A DNA stretch of 64,000 nt from Augochlora pura. Taxonomy: Eukaryota > Arthropoda > Insecta > Hymenoptera > Halictidae. The stretch is from NCBI RefSeq assembly GCF_028453695.1, contig NC_135773.1, positions 5,580,001 through 5,644,000 of the forward strand, written 5' to 3'. Made by a program: the position numbers and the translations under genes. The notes under the pieces are model-generated. The model was not told where the DNA came from. It ran no database searches and saw only the letters and a list, made by a program, of their open reading frames with translations. This document shows, piece after piece, positions 23,776 through 37,872 of this stretch (within the stretch, counting starts at the first letter, position 1; each line of letters opens with the position of its first letter).

Positions 23776-26700
23776 GATGAGCCAGCCTTATCGATTTCCA
23801 AGCTGCTTCAGAAACTGGTAGGCTTTATGTAACGTAATACAATCTGCTGGAACTTAAAACCTCGACCACGCAGGATGGTACCTACCATGATCTACTTAGA
23901 AATTGATAAGATCACGTAACAATTACATGGATGGATTTGTTTAGCAAAATCTTTAAATTGGATATGTTGAGAACGTATCATTTTATATGTTCAGAGAAGA
24001 AGAACAGATCGGAAGAAATGCCTTATTGGAGTCAGTTATTAACAATGAAAATTTTTTGTGATTGGCCATAAGCTCGAGAACAGAACACACGAGAATCGTG
24101 ATCTATAGTTGCTCAAACTATAGGATAAAAATTCGAAATATTGACGATTACTTCATAGGAGTTGGAATAAAGTGGGATAACTGGAATTGAGATACCTTTG
24201 TCTCTTTAATAATGCCATATTTTCCTTCGATTGTAATTGGCACTAGCAGCAAGGTGAGTACGTCAAGCGTACGTCATTTATTACGAATTCGGTTATCAAC
24301 ACCTCTGCGATTTCATAAAACTTCAAACCTACTTTAGCAAAACAAATAAGAGATGACGATGCTATTGTAACGAGACGGAAAATGTAACACGGAAAATGTA
24401 GCACGGAAAATATAACGAGGAAATGTCTGCAGATAGGAAGCCGTCATAGAATCTGAGCTGCACTAGAAATTTTCTGAATAATTGTGATGTCTTCCTTCGA
24501 TCCTGTGTTCAACATGTGAATAATTCGCACAATCACTAATCGAGATTGCAAATCATCTTTCCCACATTGCAACCTTGCTCATGCTTTCTGAGAACATCAT
24601 GCTACTACAACTATGAGTGCTGTCATAATTAATTCTACACCTAACAGAGAAAAAATTGCGCATCATTATCAAAGTTATTTCAGTAAACGGAACGTAATGT
24701 GTTGCACATGTGCACAATTCAAACACAGATTTCAGATTCAGATATTGTAAACTATATTATAGTATTAAACTCTTTTTTCCTGTACCTTTTATGCACAGTT
24801 TTTTGTTTATACACAGTGTCCAGTATGATAATATAATTTTTATATTCCAATAAAACAGTATTATTTACGTTTCTGTTGTAACGACAAGATACTTCGCTTA
24901 CAACAATTTTAATTCGCTTCGCAAAATGCACCATAAATTTTCAGCAGCATTTATATGCTTCTCTGTGCTCTTTCGTAAGCAATGAATGAGTATATGTGTA
25001 AGAATCGCATCATTTTGTTGCTTGGGCATTTATGGGTTAATAGTGGGCCGCACCCGAACTGCTGGCCGAATGTAAACCCGATCTGAAGTTGATTTGGGGC
25101 CGATGCAAGTCAGTTCGGACCACCTCGGGCCAAATTTGGAAAACCTGATTGATCACGATCGCACTTTGCCAAAAAAGGTGGATGTAGCAAGACACGGATC
25201 GATTAATATAAGTGTCTGTGGACAGACTGGGATATATTCCGATGTACATATTAAAGTAGGGCCACGCGGATGTCCGATATACAATTTCGCAAATTTCCCT
25301 CAGAAATCAAGTGACTGTATACTCATTTATTCTGCGGGGTATGTTAAATAATTGTAAAATATAATTGTAATATGAATATCATTTAAATGCACACAACTTT
25401 TAATTCAAATTTCGGGAACTGTGCTGAAAGATGGGATCCAACGGCCTACCTTTACCCTTATTAAAGAATGTCAATCTGCATCGCGTGATTGCAACGCCAG
25501 GGATATGGCCTTGCAATCGGTCATACGATCTTCGTAAAATCACGACCAAGGATTTGAGTAAATTGGTGCCAGCCTTGAATCGTAAGAATTATAGTTACGT
25601 AATTTGCACCGTGTATGTGGAAAACGGAGGCGAACAAGTCAGTTCGACAACTCCGTGGCTGTTGCATAATATCAAAATAAATACATATGTACCTTGTTAC
25701 ATCACGCCGATACTGAGATAAACGATTTACGGAGGATTTGCCAAAGTGGACCGCTAAATTCCCATGTTAATAAACACGATCGCATACGATTGATTCGACC
25801 GAGACACAAGGACAACGAATCGAATTTTCTCGGTCCTGGACGATGTAATTTGATAAGATAATTTATCAGAGGTTTTATAACGATTGCTTATTCGACCGAG
25901 AAAACTGCTTGTTCATCTTATAAATTATTCAACAAGATCAGCAAACCTCCGAGACTAACAATGTTACCGAGACAGTTTATCAGATGTACGTCAAACACTG
26001 CCGTTTATCGGAACCTAGCAGATAACTCACAAGCGAGGAGCAATGCACCGTGAATTTTAAAATACTTTGTTTGTCAGAGTCCGGTAGCTAATCGCGACTT
26101 TAATGGAACGCGTATATCCAATTGATTTGCTTGTCGTTCGGTTTCAGAAGCATTCTTTCGTACTCACGTACCGTGATGCTTAGCGAATAACCGCGGACAA
26201 GATGATCTTGATGAGGTACCGCAACGTGTCCAGCATTCTGATGGAAAACTTTCGGCACGAGAACAGAATCGACTGTGAGAGAAATGTTTCACCCACGCGA
26301 ATCATTCCGAACGCATTTCCGAGGATCCCACCAGAAAATTGATTAACGACACGATAATGCGGTGCTCTGAAAGAGATCGATTTGTCATACGGATAAGGTC
26401 GATGACTCGCACGTTCGCGTTTTCCCCTTTGTGCCGGTATTTAATGCGCGGAGTTTGTTGCACTTGAATTCTCGAAGTCGTAAGATTTCTTGAAAGCATA
26501 CTGTTATGGCACTCGACTGCCCCATCCGCCTTTGTTCGCCTGTTTGAGGTTCGCGCCTTGCGCCGCGCCGCATTGTACATACAATGGATCATTCCGCGAC
26601 GGACGACCTGCCCCTTGTCCGTGCAACCAGCAACTCTACAAGTTCAGGAGACCAAGATGATTGGTCGATCAATCGATCGATAGAGAACTATATAAACGAG

Positions 26701-29533
26701 CATAATTTTGCCAGCAGTTGGCATTCACAATCATTCATTCCTAGGGAGCACATCACGCAGAACAACTCCAATACAAATTTTAGGTTTAAGCTTTAGTAAA
26801 CTACAGTTCGCTAATTATTAAGACGCTAATATAAGATGTCTTTATTCATAATCCATTCGTAAAACATTAATTTGGTGTTGAATAGTGACACTTATGGCAT
26901 GCTGTAAATGTTAATTAAATTTAATGTGCTCGGATATTTTACGAATTTGAATATATGAAGAATATAGAATATATGACTATTGCTCTTCATTGTTGGTTTC
27001 ACGAAACCTAAGAGCGCAACAAGTCCACTCCCGTCCGTAAGTTACGTAGACACCACTTTTAAGTTTTAAGTCAATTCGGTGGGCACGTCCACTGAGAGAA
27101 CGTTAAATTGATTTTTTTGGTAAGTGTCACATTTATGGACGGGGGTGTACCTGAACAGAGCTCAAAGCTCGAGCAGAAAGAGTGCAATCTTTTCCTGCAC
27201 GTTAGCCAAGGAAAACTATTTAAGGAGTCAAGGTAGTTTGCAACTGGTTTTGCATAGGTTCCATCGCAGTTAGGCGGTGGACTGTAAATTTTTCGCGACT
27301 ATATCCACCCACGCGGTACGATTGTCTCGGAGCGGTCAGAACCACCTTGCCATAAAACACAGCCGCCCTTTTACACAATTTGTTCCCGTCTGGTGGAACC
27401 GCGCTGCACTATGCGAAACGTAGCCGTCATTATACGACACCGATGCGGTGAGTGTTTGGAAAGCAAGACACGCGCGTTTGAGATCATTATAAATACCGGA
27501 GGTGAGACAATGCGAGAATATTGAATAAATTTGTAAATATAGAAATAACAAACGGGTATGATTAAAATCTAATTGATGTGGTATTTTATGGACACTGTGT
27601 AGAATCTATTAGGATGTTCAAGCTTGACGCGTTTATACAGGGTGCTTTCAAATAAGTGAAATTTCGGTATCGTATTCTATTCTACACATATTACACATAT
27701 TATATTATCGTTGGCAATAATATATTATAATTGAAACCTTTGTGTGTTCCGAAATGAGATTACTATAAATTGTTCTTCATAGCGAAACTCTTTACGTGTC
27801 GGGATCAGGCATAATATCGGCGTATATTTACATCAACAAGAACATCATAACAATGTTTCCCCGTGTCGCGTTAACGCTTGCGCTGGAACTACTCCTGTAT
27901 GTATGTATATCAACTACCATACTTACAGAGGTGTCTTTCACTCCGAACACTAGTTGAACTATCAGATTAATCGATACGCAACGACATTGAACCGCTTCGA
28001 AAGATCTTCGGATGCCGTGCCACCGAGTCAAGCGAAACATGACTAAATTACTATAATTTTTGTTCCGAACATTGCAAATCTATTCATCTTTTGCCTAAGA
28101 CATTAGAAATACCATTTTCTAATACACCTATTTCTCAAGATGGCACGAGTTTGATTTTTTATTAAAATAAATTGATAGCAAACACCGGGTAATATAGTCA
28201 TTAATTGCGAAGGTGAAGTTTAGTGAAACAAATTATCCTGACAATGTTCTTATGAATAATCCTCGATTCTGATTGTACCTGCCGTCGTTCTCCCGCTCTA
28301 CCCTTCGTGTTCCTCATACTTTATACATTACGATGTGACAGATACACGTTAGATGCGCGCGAATATAAAAGCACACACGTACGGAAACTTAACTAAGCAG
28401 ACTTCCCATTAATGCCTATGTACGGACGTCTCAGTAGCTAAATATGTCTGCGTTTGCCGTGGCTATTTCCTACTCATGATAAACGCGAGCTAAGGGAGTA
28501 GAATTCGCCTCCTTTTGCCACAACAATTTCGAAAAGATGTATGGCATTAACTGTTTTGCATTGTTATTATGCAAGTTAGGAGCATTTTTGGCACACGGTA
28601 TTAAACGAGCTCGTCGAAAATCATAGTCGTTACAAGATAATTTGTACAACTAAACCTCTGCTTATTCATAAAAGTACCATCAGAAATAAACATCATGTCG
28701 AAAGAAATTTTATTTGTGCCATTTACTTTTAATAGCATTTGACCGTTGGTGAATCATCATGTAAATTCCAACGTGTTGTATCGTGTTATTATTTTATTAA
28801 CGATAATTGTAGATTACAATGGATGAAACAATGTAACCTTAGGGATATCGGCAATATTAGGCTGCTGCGTAAGAGAAAGAAATTAATAAAATGCCGCGCG
28901 CTAAAATTATGTCAAGTTGTATTACTATGTATCTATATTAAGAATAAAGCTGATAAAGCGCCTCGTGAAGACGCATCGGATGGATATTTGTCAAGTTCAT
29001 GCATAATAAAATTGTTTACTATACACAAACTATATCAAATAATTCAATCATTTTATTATAATGGTATTATTATGCAAAATTTAGGTTGACAGTACTTTGA
29101 AATATCGAGGGAAAGTGAATACAAATGCACCTTAGTTAGTGTTTACCTTACAAACGCAAAGAATTTTCTGTTTTATCTTTTTCTTATTTTTTCTAAACGC
29201 GAGTTCTCCTTCGATTCACAGCCGGTGACTCATGCCGCAATTCGGACACAAAAATATGAATATCAGACATCGTGGTGTCACCGGATGTTGATATTTAATC
29301 GCAGCAATTGCCGACGGGTCAATAACCGGTAAAGATTCTTTTCCTCGATCTCGAAACGCGAACTTACGAACGACTGTTGCCCATTAAATAATATGGATAA
29401 GTTTCGTAACGGATTACACCGATAGGGTAGAAATCAACAAATTCACTCACCTTTAAAAGTTTTAGTCTACCAAGCAGGTGAGAATCCATTTGCCACGATT
29501 ACGGAAGACGCGGCGGTATTATTTGGAATTTCT
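23776..29533. other. Gene-free stretch
   Basis: No exon is supported in this 5.8-kb stretch. Short frames at 25.1-25.7 and 28.7-29.1 kb have no family motif. A TATA/initiator-like pair at 26689 is listed separately. A strong donor-like AAG|GTGAGT occurs at 24253/24254 after a 14-codon frame (ATG at 24212), but no partner exon can be named. Confidence 0.35.
26689..26720 (+). promoter_or_regulatory. Possible core promoter (TATA plus initiator)
   Basis: TATATAAA at 26689 is followed 27 bases later by GCAGTT, close to the arthropod initiator. A 70-codon Ser/Asn-rich open frame (26584-26796) overlaps the site, so one of the two readings must be chance. No clear gene follows. Confidence 0.18.
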
Positions 29534-31370
29534 GTGCCGTTGGTTTCCCAAATTCACAGCTATCTCTTTGTCCGAGACTATAGGGTAAACGTGTTTGATA
29601 GTTGTCTCTCGTCGTCAACCACCCGCAATTTCTCTATCACTGTTACACAAGATGGCGATCCGTGTCGCGGTCTAAACGCTACGGATTCTTCAGAAACGGC
29701 CGAAAGTGCAAACCGTTACCACGAACGTTTCTCATTTCCCTTCGAGATCGATTTTACAGTTAGTTACGCGCGCGCAGTAATATGCAACAGAATCACGGAG
29801 CGATTTTCTTCGCGCGTCCTGTTTCAATGCGTTTCGCTAACACACGTCCCGTCTGGTCATCAGATGGCGATACTTATACTTTCGGCTCGACGGCTCATCA
29901 CAACTGAGCTTGCGCTGCCACCACGCTCGAACAACGTGTTAATGTCAGCTGTTTGCACTGTCCTTCTCTATCACTGGTCTCACTTAGCGGCCTTTTAATC
30001 TCGCTTTATCTTGATCGCGGCTATAATTGCTCGCACCACTGAAATACTCGCATTGAACTCGGCGGGATTTCCCGTGTACTGTAGCGGTATCTGTTATGGC
30101 AGGTAATCGTCTTTTAAACAATGGCCAAGGTTTATCGTCTACGTCCCGCTCGCCGCCTGCACCAAATTCGTTCTCAGTTAAGCGTTTGTTCATTCATGTA
30201 GCTTCGCTTCTGTTTCTATGGATTGCCGGTAGAGGTCAGCATAGTGCAAACTGGGGGAAGTTCAGACACTATATCATTTATGGCGCACAGCCAAAGTAAT
30301 TGAAAGTGTCGTTCGAATTGCGAAGATTTTAATACATTTTTTGGAGTATTTGATCCGCTACTTCGATATTTCGGTTTAATAAGATTAATTGGTATATAAG
30401 GTATTTAATTGTACTATCGTGTAGCTTCGTAGTTTTTCATGTGGACATCTATTTTGGTGTATAAATATGTATTGCTATAGAGAAACTTCAATGCTTTCAG
30501 AAATTTCAAATTTCGTGGAAGAAAGCTGTTACAATCAGGTATACAAATTTACTTTTTTCATAGTTATAACTTACGATTTGGACATCGAATTCGAAGTTTT
30601 TTTTCACATCTTAATTTTCAAATAACTGAGAATTTTCGTTAAGCTACTTCAATGTATAATACGATAACTACATAGAGTAACAGCTACACAGTGTATTTTA
30701 TAATCTTCAATCTTAAAAATTGACAAATCTTTGCCATGAAAGATTTTACTATATATTAGAAAATGTTTAAGCTACATTAACCTGGAATTTTGAATATAAG
30801 ATTAGAAGTAAACTTAAACAATTTGACTTGCGTGTCTCGCATTACAACCATCTTAAATGGTTCGAAAAATTACAAACCAAAACCGAATTATTACAATAAC
30901 AAGATTATAACATTTTCCAAATGTAAATGTTTTACACGAAAGAGAGAAACATGTATTTAATTTTAAAATCAACATACATTTACTATTTAAATTAAAAACT
31001 ATTGTAAATAATGTATTTTTAATTTAAATTGTAAATATTTTGTTGTATAAAGTAATATTGTCGAATATATAAGGTGACATACATTATTTTTCATATTTAA
31101 AACTGTGAACGAGATTTCTCTATTCAGTATTATCATTCGGTTTTAGTTGAAGTTCGATCGGTTACCGATAGAGTGCGGTGTGATACAAATTTCGAGACGG
31201 TACTGATATACATACACCAAATCAAACTATGGTAATCTAACATTCATAGTTAATATTTTTGCATTTGTTAGTTCCCGCGCGAAATCGTAGCGGCATGAAG
31301 ATTACTGCAGAATATTTATGGTGATTGGAGCGTATTTGCTTTGATTAAAGCGGAATTGATGTAACTGAAA
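29534..31370. other. Gene-free stretch with one long chance-length frame
   Basis: A 154-codon plus-strand frame at 29534-29998 has no recognisable domain, signal or splice context. In 64 kb about one frame of this length is expected without selection, so it is not called. Bases 30.3-31.3 kb are very AT-rich. Confidence 0.35.
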
Positions 31371-31480
31371 GAGCGGACTAGAGCGTGTTAGAGGATGCTG
31401 GAGCGGGATGGAGCTGCTTGGACCGGACTGGAACAGACTGGAGTGGGTTAGAGCAAAACTGAACGGGCTAGGGCAGACTG
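31371..31480 (+). repeat. Degenerate decamer array, about 11 units
   Basis: Eleven consecutive 10-base units follow the consensus GAGCGGACTG (examples: GAGCGGGATG, GACCGGACTG, GAACAGACTG, GGGCAGACTG) with exact 10-base phasing and no indels. The array is GC-rich within AT-rich DNA. The period is not a multiple of three, so it would encode a 10-residue repeat in any frame; I see no ORF use. Confidence 0.85.
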
Positions 31481-34400
31481 GTGAACGTTTGAGGTCCTGT
31501 AGATGCCATTAGACCTGAAACCACATAACGTGAGTGGTCTATCCTATACCTCTACATTCTATGTTATAACCTGACACAAACGGCTACTGTGGTCAAATAT
31601 TTTTTCCAGCACACTAATAATTCCTCTATTTTTTGATACCATGGTTACCTAAAATCGCGGGAAAGTAGCACAGTAATCTCTATTTAACAGATGCATTTTT
31701 GTCATTTAATATTTATGGATTATATCCATCATTCTTTTTGAAATTGTCCGAACATTCCTCTGTATCGTTGGCAAATTCTATGTTGTACTAATTGCCACTT
31801 TTTTACAATTTAAATTCTATACAGAATTGTAGACAATTCACATTTTGCTACCATGCTATTATATTACATTGAATCATCAATGCAATACAAAATTGTTTTT
31901 CGTATACGCGAAACTTTACTACTACATTAAATTAATGTGAAAGATGAATATTCCACATAAATGCAATATATGCATACACGCAGTAAACAACAAATGCAAT
32001 ATATTTCTGCATATGCTGTTAAACATAAATATGCATTACGTAAAGAATACCGAACAAAAAATATATTTTTAAAATCCAAATACCATAAAACACTTTTCTG
32101 GCCAGGTCGCGTAACTTTAGCCGCTTCCTAAAAAAATATGCATTTGCATAAATGTCCGCCGCGCCAACAGGTAACATCAGGAATTATTGTGTCATTTTAC
32201 TTCTTTTTGTAAACATACTATTGAATGTCCCATTGCAAAGCAGACCGTCGAATCACCCATTATGCAGACGAAAAATTAATTATAGGTACATTCTGTTTTA
32301 TAAATTCATATATTTGTTAAAAAATACTTTTTTTTATATCTTTCTAATCTCCAGTTTGCATCCTAATTTTGTTATGGTCGGGGTTAATTATATATTCCAT
32401 TTCATAAATCTGTATATCTCTTTTTATTTATACATATATTCCGACCTTTGTGTTTGCAACTTCATTTTTATTAATAAAATAAAATCACAAGCGGCCCAGA
32501 TGGAAAGAAACTATCGATAGATGAACGTATATGATCGCAGAATACTTTGTACCGTGTATGTCGTACAGAGTATATTGTTTTTATGTCGCCCGAAAATATC
32601 CGGGGTCGCAAACGAACACAAAGGCGAAAGATTTACTGGCTGGTCGGGAATCTCTGTTGATATCGTGAGTAGCACTATAGAGATTAACTTATTGTTAGAG
32701 CTGTCCGCGAACGGTACGATTGCCGCCATAATTCAAGGGATCGCGAAAGCCGCGCGGCAGACACCAAACGTTTCTCAATTATCGAAATGGAGAGAAGCTA
32801 AACGCGAAGGCGGCGCTGTTTCGTCTTGTTGGATTTCTTTTCTATCCCGGGTAGCTGCGCGTTGCCGGTTCACACAACGAGAGGATAGGTCGGTGTAAAA
32901 ATGAGTGCAGAGAAGGTCGCGTGGGGGTGGTGGATAGGTCAGTGGCAGAATGAGATGGCTGACAGATGGAAAAAGTATCCGTGGTTGTGTCGGCGTATAC
33001 GTGAATAAGAAATAACCGGAAAAACGGCGCACACAATGCAACCGGGCGCTGTCACGGGCTGCAACGGCGAAGGAATGAAAAACAGAGTAACCGAGCCTTC
33101 CTAAGACGGTACAGCATTTTTGGTTACGAGGACGGTCGGAGGAACGAGGAAAGAGATCTCGACCTGTGGGCTTGCCGGAGCCTCGGAATGTCCAAGGGAC
33201 TGTCTGAAAATTATAAAAGTCTCCCGAGTCGTGCATCTTGCACGAGGTTACGTCGAAACTTCAGGCATAAGCAAAGAACGATTCTAGAAACATTTATGGA
33301 AGCTGCGAATTTTCGCTTTCTCGCTCGGGGACATTTGCCTGATGGTCAGGAGAATTCCATCCGGCACCGAAGACATGTAGCAGCCGAAATCTTCGTGTCT
33401 GCATTAAAAATTTTAGCTTCAACTATGGCTAATTGATTTTCTTTCATTTTTAATATTAGAATCGATTTTTTCCTTTTGCAGCTGTTAATTGCTGTAAAAA
33501 TGTTTTCGTGGAAAAGTTTTTTGAGAGATAGTAGTCTGCAAAAATGTACAAACATGAAACAATATGCGACAGTTTCAGACTCTGAAGATGGTACGAGAGA
33601 ACGTGGGGCAGCATAGAAGTTGCGAATTACATGAAAGAACTTTTGAAGTAATCCAAAGAAATAGTGCTGCAAAGTAGTATCAAGTTATAATTCTGCAACA
33701 AAATGCTACCTTCTGTCTAGGGAATGAGACGGTGTATCGAATTGTGGCAATTGCACCCTCTCTTCGTACTGAGAACTTGCTTATGAATTTATAATAAGAA
33801 TCCATTTAAATTGATAAACTATCCGATGCCATGTATCTATCTGGAAATATAACTTATTAATATATTATAAGATTCGTTTAAATTTGACGAACTTGCCAGT
33901 AGAATTTAGACTTTACTTCACAATTATTAACAATGGCTAGATACTATCTACATGTTCAGGTCCATTTTGAGATAAAAATCGTACAACATCCCAATAAATA
34001 CGGTTTTGTTATTTTTGGAAAAGAGAACTAGTCAGTTCGAGCAACTATTAGATCTCAGTTCCACGTAAAAGTGTCCGATGAAAAACGTTCACGAGCGCGC
34101 GATCAACTGAAAAAGAATGCCAGGACAGTTCGCGGGTACGTGATGATGCTGGAAAGTACGAGATCGGCACGATGCAGCTCCGATAATAAAATGGGCAATT
34201 CAAGATCGTATGCCGACTGTTCGGTGTAATTTGTTGCTTCGATCGGTAGTTCTGATGCTTGCTTATTAAGCCGAAAGTGGAGCAGCGGTGCCCTTGTTTT
34301 GTAGTTTCCGCGATGGAACGACGGTTAATAATAATAAGAGTCCGCAGACGGAACGTTTGATTTTAAACTTCATTATCTCGTAACTTGACGGAAAACTAGT

Positions 34401-36458
34401 CCCGTGATTTCCTTTGAAGACAGACTTCATTGCATTCTTCGCGACGTCTTGCCGGGATAAAAATGGAAAATTGGAGGGAGACGTGAAACGCGCAAAGGAA
34501 TGAAATGTTATTTGAAAAGCATAAATTTCTTGGTACGACGAAAGGGAAGCGTCTTGAATTGTATATTCTAATTATACGCGTACGCTGCGAATACAAAGTT
34601 ACGTTGCTGGCTGCAGTACAGACGCTTTCGTATAATGGATACCTGCAAGAAATGGTAAAATATGGAGCGGCAGTAAATCTGTCATAGGAAGAAATAACGA
34701 CACGATTTAAACGTGTGCCGTAAACGCCGTTCTACCGAACTGCTTCGGCTTTTATGACACCGATTCGATGGAAAAAGAAGTTTGCTTTTATCTTCATTAA
34801 ACAGGCAGCGCCGTGAGTATGCGCGGCAGAAAATTGCGACACACGCGTATAGAATTTTATTGCAAAAAGAAAAAGCTGTTTCAAGTATCACACAGAAACT
34901 GCGCGCCTATTTCTAGATACTGTACTCGTTCTACTGTGGTATTGTAGAACACGTTCGATAAACTGGAATGTTCTTGTGATTATCGGGACAATGTGTTGTC
35001 GTATTTGCGGCAAAACTTATCGGTCTCGTACCAAAGTTATAACACAGGTACATGTATCGTTTGTTTAAACAACAATTCTGTAACCAATTATTACTGTGTT
35101 ATTGAAGTTATTACTGTGAATATTTATACAAAATACAAATTTTCCAGAAATAGAAACAAGATAAAAATAACTTGTTTTCTTTAATGATTTGAGTAAATTG
35201 AAGATATCGGTGATACTATTACCAAATTCTTCTTAAATCTACAAAAATGCATATTTCAGACACTCACTTCTATCATAAATATATAAAATCTACAGTCTAC
35301 ATATTACTAATGGGTATTCTGCCATTTACGCCCAAGAACGAACCAAAGACAATTTATCACCCCCACAGTAGTCGGTTCCACTACTCTATCTTTTAGTTTT
35401 CACCAAAATTGCAACGTAATGGATCAATTTTTACACATTACCAATATACTTGTCGTAATACAAAATATTGCCATTCCCTCACGACAAGTATCCTCGTTAA
35501 AAACAGCTAACTGGTTAAAAGAGTTATACCCCTTTAAATAGGATCAGAGTAATAGCGGCTGTTGCAAATAGTGGGAGATTATGATTGCCCTAGACAACCG
35601 CAAAAAAGCAACGGGCACGTAAACAAGTATCGGTGGCGGCGATATTTCTGCCACGTAATTACCATAAGGATTAGAAGAAACATTGTCGTACCGCGGGAGA
35701 GATACAGCGCCGCGGAGATTTCTGACGGTCGAGATAAGGCCGTCCTATCCCATTAACCAGTTCCTTTTTTATCTTTGACGAGACGTAACTCAGGAACTAG
35801 TCGTTCCGTCGGAAGAATGATTATCCGGACGGTTCGCGTGTTTTACAGGTTTTCAGGGGGTTCGTGTTCACCGGGGTGGTGCAAGTTAGATATATAGTCG
35901 TTTTACGAGCGCGGCAGTAGATGATTCCGGCGAGGTATACTTCAAGAATGGGTAGTGCTCTTTACGGAAGCGACTTAACTCGCGTCACGCTGACGAGCCT
36001 TCCAGTAAATACGGAGTTTTATATTTAAAACATCTTAAAGACACGCTTGAACGTTCTACCCTCGCATCAAGGTAACGTCGACACGCGTTGCCTTTTTCCT
36101 CTTTGATGCGTTTCCGCTTGGACCCCGCTTACCAGAAAAAAAAAAAGAAAACATTATCGATTCGCCCCGTCATCGGGTGCCACTGGTAACACCGTATTTG
36201 CTCCAATTACGCGGGAAATAATTAAGGAGTCGAAGTGGACGGTGCCGTCGGTGGTTCGTTATTAGTCACGCGATAAGAAACCGAGCAATTTCGCGTGCGT
36301 ACGCAGAAGTCATTTTAAACGCTCCCGGTATTTTCCTTGTCGCGTGATTTACGAGGAAATTATGTAGATGCGCGGCGAACGATAGTTCGGGCCCGCAGAA
36401 GAAAGCAGCCTTTCGCGTACCTGTTTTAAATAAACGATTAATCACGTACCGGGCAATT
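31481..36458. other. Gene-free stretch
   Basis: AT-rich to 32.5 kb, mixed afterwards. Frames at 32.5-33.2 kb on both strands show no family motif. A single ankyrin-like helix pair at the end of a 60-codon frame (34505-34687) is discussed as an observation only. A CpG-containing part begins at about 35.5 kb. Confidence 0.35.
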
Positions 36459-37027
36459 ATGAGGCAAAGGGTGGGCGCGGTGCCGGGGGCACGCGAGATG
36501 AAGGGAGATGCAGAGAACGGAAGAGACAGAGGGAGATCTCGTAATTCTGTTCACCCACGGCGACGAAATGAAGTCGTTAAGGGTGAATTTCTTATGATTT
36601 CGTGTGACACACGACTTCCGTTTCGTCTACCGGCTGGCCACAGGAAATTGTACGAATATATCAGCTAAAGGTTTCCAATTGCATTTATGGCCTCTCGACG
36701 TCTCGTTTCGCCCTCCGTTCCTCTCCCCCGCCCCTCTGCCACCACCCCTTCTCTTTCTCTCTCGAACTCCCGTTCTTCTTGTGTATACAACGACAAATAG
36801 CATTTCGTTTCTGTGCGCGAGTCGTTTCTTTGCAACCTCATTGCACGGCGTGCCCGTGTGGGTGACCACCGGGGCTACGTAAATATGGTTATACGACGTT
36901 GTACGTTGATAATGAACGCGCGCGTGTTCGTGCAAAAGTGTAGTGGGCTGCGGCTTGTGGTAAGGGCTCGGAAGAGGGATCGAGAACCGAAGCACAATGC
37001 GACAGGAGAGGGAAAGGGAAAGAGGTC

Positions 37028-37069
<42 letters not shown>

Positions 37070-37209
37070 AATGGACGGCGGTAAAGAGAAAGGGAGAGAG
37101 AGACCGAATACGTACATTTGCGTTTACTCGGTGCACAGCACGCGTAACACACTCCTGTATATTTTCTGCGACGACGACACTGACAGTCGAATAGGAATAA
37201 GTAAATGAG
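36459..37209. other. GC-rich block with purine-rich microsatellite
   Basis: Plus-strand purine-rich DNA with a nearly pure GA run at 37028-37070. Long frames on both strands (Ser/Leu-rich minus, Arg/Glu-rich plus) are produced by the repeat. No start, domain or splice pattern argues for a gene. The composition would also suit an untranslated first exon or promoter. Confidence 0.4.
37028..37070 (+). repeat. (GA)n microsatellite
   Basis: A GA run with one AAA interruption near 37040, inside a wider purine-rich stretch. Confidence 0.95.
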
Positions 37210-37872
37210 CGTACATCGTGTTGACTTCGTGCGTGGTTTGTTCAGCAAGACCCGGAGGAAACCGGCAGAACTAGCGTGTTGAACACCGCACGAATTCGTC
37301 ATTTCTGACAAGGACATTGTATGATATAAAAGCTCGTCTCTCGCGGCCCTTATAATTCCGCCGATAATTCATCGGCTTCGATAAATGAAGAAGTTCTGCC
37401 GCCGATCGTTTCGGACGGCAACGATAAGAAATTATCGAGTACAAACAACGGGGCGGAGCGGAACGTCGCGTCGCGACGGTCTGAGAAACGTCGTCGGACT
37501 ACGACGGAGGAGAAGTTCATTCATTTGCAACGATGCCTGACCTCGATACCCGGCTTCTGTCACAACAGGTGAAAAATATCGCTTTGAATGCATTTCGATG
37601 CATATTTCATTCAGCTTTCAACGATGATCGAGGTTCTTCGACAGTGGCTGCTGTCGGAAAATGAAGGGAAAATCTGGAATAGATTCACATGATACGTTGC
37701 TTGACAAAATTATGAGATTTTATACGCATCGTTTACTTACTAGCACTTCGGATGTATTTACCTGCAAAATAGTAAAAAATGTTTCAAGTAAAATATGGAA
37801 TGATGTAGCTTTCGAAATAATGACTATACTTGTAATTTAAACGAATAATGCAACAAAGTATCTGTATATGTA
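37210..37872. other. Gene-free stretch
   Basis: A TATAAAAG lies at about 37325 without a clear initiator. Nothing else is recognised before the mobile element. Confidence 0.4.

Noticed and set aside
29534..29998. 154-codon plus-strand frame
   Set aside because: No motif, no splice context, and about one frame of this length is expected by chance in a window of this size.
36627..37317. Several 80-170-codon Ser/Leu-rich or Arg/Glu-rich frames
   Set aside because: They are translations of the GA/CT microsatellite and its purine-rich surroundings.
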